A DNA stretch of 64,000 bases from Brotonthovivens ammoniilytica. Its GTDB lineage: Bacteria; Bacillota; Clostridia; Lachnospirales; Lachnospiraceae. The stretch covers positions 744,001-808,000 of the forward strand of contig NZ_JAOQJQ010000001.1 of NCBI RefSeq assembly GCF_025566885.1, written 5' to 3'. This document shows positions 58,653 through 64,000 of this stretch, one piece after another. The notes below the pieces were generated by a model, which saw only the letters and a program-made list of their open reading frames with translations, made no database searches and was not told the origin of the DNA. The position numbers were made by a program, and so were the translations under genes. How positions within the stretch are numbered: position 1 is the first letter of the stretch; every line of letters starts with the position of its first letter.

Positions 58653-61295
58653 TTATTGTTTACAATTTTCGGACAACTGCTGATGCTTTTTCAGCAGTTC
58701 TGCGGTCAGGGGTTCCTGAAATGTTTTCGGATAGGCTGACTGGAAAATTTTATCCACAGTTTCACCCTGATATAATGGATTCGGATATATTTCTTTCAGT
58801 TTTTCTCTTCCCTTTTTAACAATACATTCCGCCATCTCCATAGCTTTTTTGCTTCTTTCGTCTCCTTTATCTACAACCGCCACGGATTCCGTCAGGGAAA
58901 AATTTCCTTCTATTGGATCTATATAGTCAACGGGCAGTCCGTCTTTTTTATCCGCCACCGCCTGGTGCCTTAATCCAAAGCCAATGGCGACTTCACCGGA
59001 ACGCACTTTTTTTAGAGGGCCTGAGCCGGAATCTTCCATATGCGGTCCGGCATTCTTATAAATCCCGGCGAGTACTTCCTTCGCCCCATCCTCCCCGTAT
59101 TCACTGACCAGGGCCTGAATCATCAGCCAGGCAGTAGAGGAACTCTTTATATCTGTCACAGATATTTCTCCTGCATAAACCGGATCTGCCAGATCTTTTA
59201 AGGATTCCGGAACGGGAAGATTTTTTTCTTCCATTACTTTTGTGTTAAAAATGATGACGCCTTCCTGTGAAGTAACAGGCCGGTAAAAATCCGGCGCCTC
59301 ACTTAACGTTTCGGCTTCAAAGGTAAGATCTGCAAACATCTGATTCTGCTGCTGGGCGCTCTCCAGGTAAAAGGAACTCATTGTTACCAGGTCGGCCTCA
59401 ATATTTTTTCCTTCCGCTAAGAGCTTTCCTCCAAGCTCTGAGGTTCCAAAGGTCTGGAAAATATACTGATCCTGATACCCGTTCTGGTCTAGTGTCTCTT
59501 TCATCGCTTCCACAGCCTCATCGTCTGCATTGGAATAAATAACTACTTTCTGGCTGCTTTGTGAGCCTCCCGGAAAAACTGCAAAGCCTATGACTGCTGC
59601 TGCCAGAATACAGACTGCTGCGATTCCGGCTGCCTTTGTCCTCTTCTTTTTTTCTTTTCCGGTGCTTGTTCCTGCTTTTCTTCCCCGTTCTGCCAGCATC
59701 CGGAACAAAAGCTTTGCCACAATATTTGTCACTAAGATACAGAGAGACAAAACAAAGATCTCATTAAATTCTGCAAAATGCTGCAGCTCTTTTATTTTTG
59801 CCGTAATCACCATGGTTCTGGCCCCTGAAATAAAGATCACGGCACTGACGGTTACCATGGCATTTACAAAATAGTAGCTGAACACTTCAATCAGTGTTGG
59901 CAGCGCATTAGGTGTAACAACCCGCAAGATCGTTTTCATCCAGTTATCACCCATAAGCATGGCTGTTGTCTCCCAGGAACTGTTCATTTTCTCCAGAGAG
60001 TTTTTCATCATAAGATACGGTGTGGAAAAATAATGCACAATATTACAGATAATAATCAGCGCAAAGGTATTTTGCAGCGGGCTGCCGGAAAACATCAGCA
60101 TAAAAGCAATACCAATCACCATGCCCGGAATGGTATTGGTAACAAGGGCAATGCTTTCTATCATCTGTTTATATTTCTTTGGCATTCTGCTTCTGGCTGT
60201 AATTAATGCTGCACCGTACGCTGCCGCAGAACCGATCATTGCTGTAAGGGCCGCCACAATCACCGAATTTCTAAATACCCCGAACAAGGTACTGTCCCCA
60301 AAGACATTTTTTACATGTTTCAGGGTAAAGGTCATTTCATATGGCCATTCACTGACAAACGGTACCAGAAAGATCACAGAGAATACAATCAGGATGACAA
60401 AAATAATGCAAACCGAGGAAACCCCGCAGATTCCGTCTCTGATATGATTTTTCTGATTTTCCACAGGAGTGATTTTGCTGTAGCGGACATTGTATTTTTC
60501 CAGTATATGCAATAAAGCAATGCTGACAATGGAGGGCACAAGCATCACCAGAGCCACAACCGCCCCGTTATTAAAATTGGGAAGACTTCCAAGCATTTCG
60601 TCATATAAAACGGAAGCCACCACATCATACTGTCCGCCCACAGAGGCTGGAATGCCAAAGTCTGTAAAGGCCAGAAAGAAGCACTGGATAAAGGATGCCG
60701 CCAGCGTCCCTGTCAGCGGGCGCAAAATCGTAATTGCAAATGTCTGCAGACCTTTATCTCCCATTACCCGGGATACCACCATAAATTTTTTATCAATGTA
60801 ACCCATGGTATTGTGAATCAGCAGAAACGATACCGGAAGCGTATAGATCACATACCCCAGCAGCAGGCCGCCAAAACCATAAATATCAAATATTTGTGTT
60901 CCCAGTATTCTGGTTATAAGCCCCTGTCTGCCAAAGGAATAAATAATGGCAAAACCATATGTAATGGTAGGCAGCAGCATGGGGAGCACTGCCAATACTT
61001 GAATCATTTTCTTGAAAAATCCGGGAATATTCGTATAGTGAAGGGTATAGGCAAGAAGAAAGGCAAGAAACGTGGTAATTGCCGCACTGCTTCCTGCCAC
61101 TTTAAAACTGTTTCCCACCGCATTCCAAAATCCGCTCCCGGAAAACACCTGTGCATAATGCACCAGAATATTTCCGGTATCACTTTGAAAGGATTTCAGT
61201 AAAAGAGTTACTATCGGAACCGCCAAAAACCATATAAATAAAACGAGAACCGCTGTAAAAATCACTTTAACTTCCAAGTTCTTTTTCTGTTTCAT
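58653..61295 (-). CDS. fused ABC permease (two domains) plus substrate-binding protein
   Basis: An 880-residue protein. Residues 1 to about 550 are two MetI-like permease halves of the PhnU/PhnV or FbpB type, with about twelve helices (FFLAFTDFGIPASVGGQYD and MLMGDNWMKTILRV segments). A further helix follows at about 556-576 (KAAGIAAVCILAAAVIGFAVF). Residues about 580-880 are a complete Fe(III)/phosphonate-class binding protein (KVVIYSNADDEAVEAM, ADLVTMSSFYLESA, VAIGFGLRHQAV). No lipobox is present. ATG 61295 is used. The binding domain would be tethered at the outer face. Partner ATPase lies directly upstream. Confidence 0.92.
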   Translation of the reverse strand: MKQKKNLEVKVIFTAVLVLFIWFLAVPIVTLLLKSFQSDTGNILVHYAQVFSGSGFWNAVGNSFKVAGSSAAITTFLAFLLAYTLHYTNIPGFFKKMIQVLAVLPMLLPTITYGFAIIYSFGRQGLITRILGTQIFDIYGFGGLLLGYVIYTLPVSFLLIHNTMGYIDKKFMVVSRVMGDKGLQTFAITILRPLTGTLAASFIQCFFLAFTDFGIPASVGGQYDVVASVLYDEMLGSLPNFNNGAVVALVMLVPSIVSIALLHILEKYNVRYSKITPVENQKNHIRDGICGVSSVCIIFVILIVFSVIFLVPFVSEWPYEMTFTLKHVKNVFGDSTLFGVFRNSVIVAALTAMIGSAAAYGAALITARSRMPKKYKQMIESIALVTNTIPGMVIGIAFMLMFSGSPLQNTFALIIICNIVHYFSTPYLMMKNSLEKMNSSWETTAMLMGDNWMKTILRVVTPNALPTLIEVFSYYFVNAMVTVSAVIFISGARTMVITAKIKELQHFAEFNEIFVLSLCILVTNIVAKLLFRMLAERGRKAGTSTGKEKKKRTKAAGIAAVCILAAAVIGFAVFPGGSQSSQKVVIYSNADDEAVEAMKETLDQNGYQDQYIFQTFGTSELGGKLLAEGKNIEADLVTMSSFYLESAQQQNQMFADLTFEAETLSEAPDFYRPVTSQEGVIIFNTKVMEEKNLPVPESLKDLADPVYAGEISVTDIKSSSTAWLMIQALVSEYGEDGAKEVLAGIYKNAGPHMEDSGSGPLKKVRSGEVAIGFGLRHQAVADKKDGLPVDYIDPIEGNFSLTESVAVVDKGDERSKKAMEMAECIVKKGREKLKEIYPNPLYQGETVDKIFQSAYPKTFQEPLTAELLKKHQQLSENCKQ

Positions 61296-61307
61296 ATTCC
61301 CCACCAC

Positions 61308-62060
61308 TTATGCCGTCTGACAGTGAAACAGTGAGAAAATATTGTTTCTCTTAATTTCCAGCTGATTTAGTATAAACTCACGGATAAAAGAATTATCGGG
61401 CCGGCTGATAATCTCTTCAGGTTTTGCATATTGTGAAATTTTTCCCTGATTGATAATCAGTACCCGGTCAGATAAGGTTAACGCCTCTTCCGGATCATGG
61501 GTTACGATAATGGTTGTCAGATGAAATTCTTTGGCAATGGTTTTGATCCGGTCTTTGATGGATTCCTTGATGACACCGTCTAAAGCGCTTAAAGGCTCAT
61601 CCAGCAGCAGAATTTTGGGTTTCATCACCATAGTTCTTGCAATTGCAACTCTTTGTTTCTGCCCGCCGGAAAGCTGGGCAATCCCTTTGTCTAGATGTTC
61701 CCGAAGCCCCAGCAGATCAATAAGTTCATCCACTTCTTCTTTTGTAGAAATTCCGGGCTTATTTTTTAATCCGTAAATAATATTCTGATAAGCGTTGAGG
61801 TTTGGGAATAAGGCATAATCCTGAAATACAATATTAAATCCCCGCTGTTCCATAGGTACATCTGTCAGATCTTCTCCGTGATAAATAAGCCTGCCGCTGT
61901 CAATATCCGTAATACCAAGAATGAGATTTAACAGTGTCGTCTTGCCGCTTCCGGAAGGACCCAGAATTGAAACAATCTCTCCGTCCTCCACATCCAGACT
62001 GATATCATCTAAAATCACGTTTCCGTTATAAGACTTTTTAATATTTTTTAATTCCAGCAT
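61308..62060 (-). CDS. ABC importer ATPase of the phosphonatase locus
   Basis: A 250-residue ATPase. Walker A is GPSGSGKTT, Q-loop QDYALFPN, signature LSGGQKQRVAIART, Walker B LLLDEPLSALD, H-loop IVTHDPEEA. It lacks the C-terminal TOBE-like domain of the 333-residue paralogue in the C-P lyase operon. It is separated from the fused permease by 12 nt, and together they make a two-gene importer for 2-aminoethylphosphonate. I did not find a convincing promoter upstream. Confidence 0.9.
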   Translation of the reverse strand: MLELKNIKKSYNGNVILDDISLDVEDGEIVSILGPSGSGKTTLLNLILGITDIDSGRLIYHGEDLTDVPMEQRGFNIVFQDYALFPNLNAYQNIIYGLKNKPGISTKEEVDELIDLLGLREHLDKGIAQLSGGQKQRVAIARTMVMKPKILLLDEPLSALDGVIKESIKDRIKTIAKEFHLTTIIVTHDPEEALTLSDRVLIINQGKISQYAKPEEIISRPDNSFIREFILNQLEIKRNNIFSLFHCQTA

Positions 62061-62244
62061 TTAAAAGCTCCTTCCCTGTCTCTTACCGATGCTTCCATTG
62101 CACATCAGCTTTTTACGTTCTATATCTGCTTAACATATTATGAATTATAAAAAATACAAAAGAACGCTTCTATCATGCTTCTATAAAATTTTTGTGAATC
62201 TTTCGTAAAGCTTGCGGCACAAATGTTAAATCCCAAAGTATCAT

Positions 62245-62333
62245 AAAAAAGAATCCTGCCACAGCAGGATTCTCCGTCTGCGGCGGGTCGCTTTTGCGAC
62301 ATGACTCCACTCCGCCGCAGTGCCATCCACAGC
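62245..62333. repeat. dispersed structured repeat, copy R5 (3' half missing)
   Basis: The copy has the first hairpin with CCTGC and GCAGG in its stem and the GC-rich core. It lacks the GGAGCG plus CTCTATAGG hairpin, which is replaced by the terminator at 62334. Confidence 0.85.
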
Positions 62334-62386
62334 AAAAAAGTGATGCAAAAACAAATGAGTTTCCATCTGTATTGCATCACTTTTTC
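62334..62386 (-). terminator. terminator of the right-end ABC ATPase operon
   Basis: AAAAAGTGATGCA and TGCATCACTTTTT arms with a 27-nt loop and T-runs on both strands. The gap 62,061-62,244 holds a short AT-rich region upstream of the phosphonate importer ATPase and shows no gene. Confidence 0.75.
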
Positions 62387-62412
62387 ATCTTAATTATATC
62401 TAACCTTTGTTA

Positions 62413-63024
62413 TTACCTTTGCTTGTCAAGCTCCACCTGTCTGGTGCAGATCTGATTTAGCAGCTGTCTGTTATGACTCACTGCAATCAACCCAATCTGC
62501 CTTTCCTTTACTTCCTTTAAAAGGAAACCCCAGATCTGGCTCTGAGTGATTAAGTCAAGCATTGTTGTAATTTCGTCTGCCAGCAAAAATTTGGTTCCCT
62601 CTCCCAGGGCCCTGGCAATGCAGAACCTCTGCAGTTCTCCTCCGGAAAGCTCTGACGGGAAACGATTCAGCCAGTCTTTTTCTATTCCAAGAGCCTTTAT
62701 CATACGTTCCTCTATCTGATCCCCTTCTTCCAGTACATCCCGCATTCGAAATCTTGGATTCACCGAAAGCTCCGGGTGCTGCCAGATCATCTGAACAGGA
62801 CAATAGCTCCCATAAGAAGACAGCGTTTTGCCGTCCAGCAGAATTTCCCCCTGCTCCGGCTTTAAATAACCGGAAAGTAATTTGCACAATGTAGTTTTTC
62901 CGTATCCGCTGGGAGCCGTTAGCCCTACACGTTCTGAACTGTCTGCTGTAAAGCAGAAGTTATCCAGTATCATTCTTCCCTTTTTGGAATACTGATAAGA
63001 AATATTTTTAATTTCAAGTTTCAT
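62413..63024 (-). CDS. peptide/nickel-type ABC importer ATPase (OppF/NikE-like, short)
   Basis: A 203-residue ATPase, shorter than usual (about 260-320). Walker A APSGYGKTT, signature LSGGELQRFCIARA, Walker B LLADEITTMLD, H-loop AVSHNRQ. It lacks the C-terminal peptide-binding-transporter extension present in its partner. It is the second of a pair with the upstream 308-residue ATPase, 12 nt away. The permeases and binding protein must lie beyond the right edge. Confidence 0.85.
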   Translation of the reverse strand: MKLEIKNISYQYSKKGRMILDNFCFTADSSERVGLTAPSGYGKTTLCKLLSGYLKPEQGEILLDGKTLSSYGSYCPVQMIWQHPELSVNPRFRMRDVLEEGDQIEERMIKALGIEKDWLNRFPSELSGGELQRFCIARALGEGTKFLLADEITTMLDLITQSQIWGFLLKEVKERQIGLIAVSHNRQLLNQICTRQVELDKQR

Positions 63025-63036
63025 ACGTTTCCCTTT

Positions 63037-63963
63037 TTATTCCGCGCAGAGACATCTCACCAGACCGCCGCGGACCATTCGATTCTGCACGTCTTTTTTG
63101 CAGTCTTCTTTCTGCATGCTGCACTGTTTTACGAAGGGGCATCCACGGGGTAATTCCTTAACATAAGGCTGATTTTCCTCTATAAACTGAAAACCATTTC
63201 TGGGCATTGCCCGCCAGAGGGCTTTTGTGTACGGATGTCTCAGCGTTTCTTCCTGTTCAAAGTCTTTTACCGAAGCTTCTTCGATGGTAGTGCCCGCATA
63301 AAATACAACAATCTTATCTACTGTTTCCAAAGCAAGCTCCAGATCATGGGTAATCACAAGCACAGCCGCCCCCTGAGCCGCCAGCTCTCGGAAATGTTCC
63401 ATTGCTCTCTTTGCCGCTCTAAGATCCAGTCCCGGCGTTGGCTCATCTGCAATCACCAGCCGCGGACTTTCTATCATAGCAGTTGAAATCAGAACTCTCC
63501 GGTTCATACCCCCGGATAATTCAAAGGGATATAGAGTTTCCACCTCAGGTTTTAGATCATAGCGGTTAAAAATTTCCTGTAATTTCTTCTTTTTCGTCTT
63601 GCTTTTATCTCCTTTGCAGATCTGAGAGCCAATCTGCTTTAAGGGATTCAAATAGGAAATACTCTGTGGTACTATCACAATCTCACTGCCTCGAAGTTTT
63701 TTCAGCTTTTTCTCTGTAAGCTTTTCACCACAGTAGCTGATCTGTCCGCCCATAGATGCATTGTAAGGCAAAACCCCCATTACACCGTGAGCCAGCAGGC
63801 TCTTTCCAGAACCGCTGGAGCCTGCTACAGCAACCACCTCCCCGGCATGTACCTCTACATTCAAATCCCGGATCACAGGAAGCTCCACCTGACGCAGTCC
63901 CCTTTCGTATTGAGTAAATGTAATATTCATATGTTCAATCTTTAAAACCGGATGTTTCTTCAT
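63037..63963 (-). CDS. peptide/nickel-type ABC importer ATPase (OppD/NikD-like)
   Basis: A 308-residue ATPase. Walker A is GSSGSGKSL, with the family-typical IVPQSISYLNPLKQIG stretch, signature LSGGMNRRVLIS, Walker B VIADEPTPGLD, and H-loop VITHDLELA. The C-terminal part has the oligopeptide/nickel-transporter motif with the Cys cluster GCPFVKQCSMQKEDCKK, which binds an iron-sulphur cluster in relatives. It is the first visible gene of an operon entering from the right. Confidence 0.9.
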   Translation of the reverse strand: MKKHPVLKIEHMNITFTQYERGLRQVELPVIRDLNVEVHAGEVVAVAGSSGSGKSLLAHGVMGVLPYNASMGGQISYCGEKLTEKKLKKLRGSEIVIVPQSISYLNPLKQIGSQICKGDKSKTKKKKLQEIFNRYDLKPEVETLYPFELSGGMNRRVLISTAMIESPRLVIADEPTPGLDLRAAKRAMEHFRELAAQGAAVLVITHDLELALETVDKIVVFYAGTTIEEASVKDFEQEETLRHPYTKALWRAMPRNGFQFIEENQPYVKELPRGCPFVKQCSMQKEDCKKDVQNRMVRGGLVRCLCAE

Positions 63964-64000
63964 CTATCTTCACCTGCTTCTTATTTCGTTATTGATCACT

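Noticed and set aside
1..64000. CRISPR arrays, tRNA and rRNA genes
   Set aside because: I saw no regularly spaced repeat array and no tRNA or rRNA signature on either strand while reading through the window.

Overview
The window looks like a low-GC Firmicute of the class Clostridia, most likely a gut Lachnospiraceae. The evidence is strong AGGAGG-type ribosome sites, TTGACA/TATAAT promoters, GTG and TTG starts, a Tn916-family conjugative element, a SpaA-type sortase pilus locus, MATE exporters and a dispersed structured repeat of a kind I associate with Lachnospiraceae. This is inference from content; there is no rRNA or other marker gene in the window.

Positions 1 to about 20,850 are the conjugation half of a Tn916-like integrative conjugative element (ICE). 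Reading leftwards on the minus strand it carries a VaFE surface adhesin, Orf23, Orf22, the FtsK/TcpA coupling protein, an oriT, a MobT relaxase, two tiny membrane proteins, two ArdA antirestriction proteins, and the type IV secretion proteins Orf17, Orf16 (VirB4), Orf15, Orf14 (CwlT) and Orf13 (TcpC). The integrase end lies beyond position 1. Accessory genes sit in several slots: a sensor kinase, a Spo0A-like mini-protein and an Ntn-hydrolase/TetR pair at the left, an alpha/beta hydrolase near 11.5 kb, and a PH-like membrane protein and an XRE regulator at 15.2-16.4 kb. These slots share near-identical terminators, and two share a promoter. One slot is a visible tandem duplication with an ftsK::orf22 junction scar.

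Positions 20,900-31,360 are an eleven-gene C-P lyase operon on the minus strand, phnG-H-I-J-K-M-L, then a PHP-domain phosphodiesterase that probably replaces PhnP, then a 2-aminoethylphosphonate-type ABC importer. A two-gene ABC exporter follows (31.6-33.9 kb). Next is a sortase-assembled pilus locus (34.2-47.0 kb): basal pilin, two class C sortases, a major pilin and a giant CnaB-repeat adhesin whose frame is broken by a single TAG codon.

Positions 47.3-56.5 kb hold repeats, a MarR/MATE operon with clear operators, an orphan substrate-binding lipoprotein, a 5'-truncated GntP permease, a UroD-family methyltransferase-like gene, a LysR regulator, a LURP-one-like gene, and a second MATE exporter behind a leader with a terminator.

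Positions 56.7-62.1 kb are a second phosphonate locus: PhnX, PhnW, an ABC ATPase, and an unusual fusion of a two-domain permease with its own substrate-binding protein. Two ATPase genes of a peptide/nickel-type ABC transporter end the window. The cell therefore appears able to take 2-aminoethylphosphonate by two transporters and break it down by two chemistries, C-P lyase and phosphonatase.
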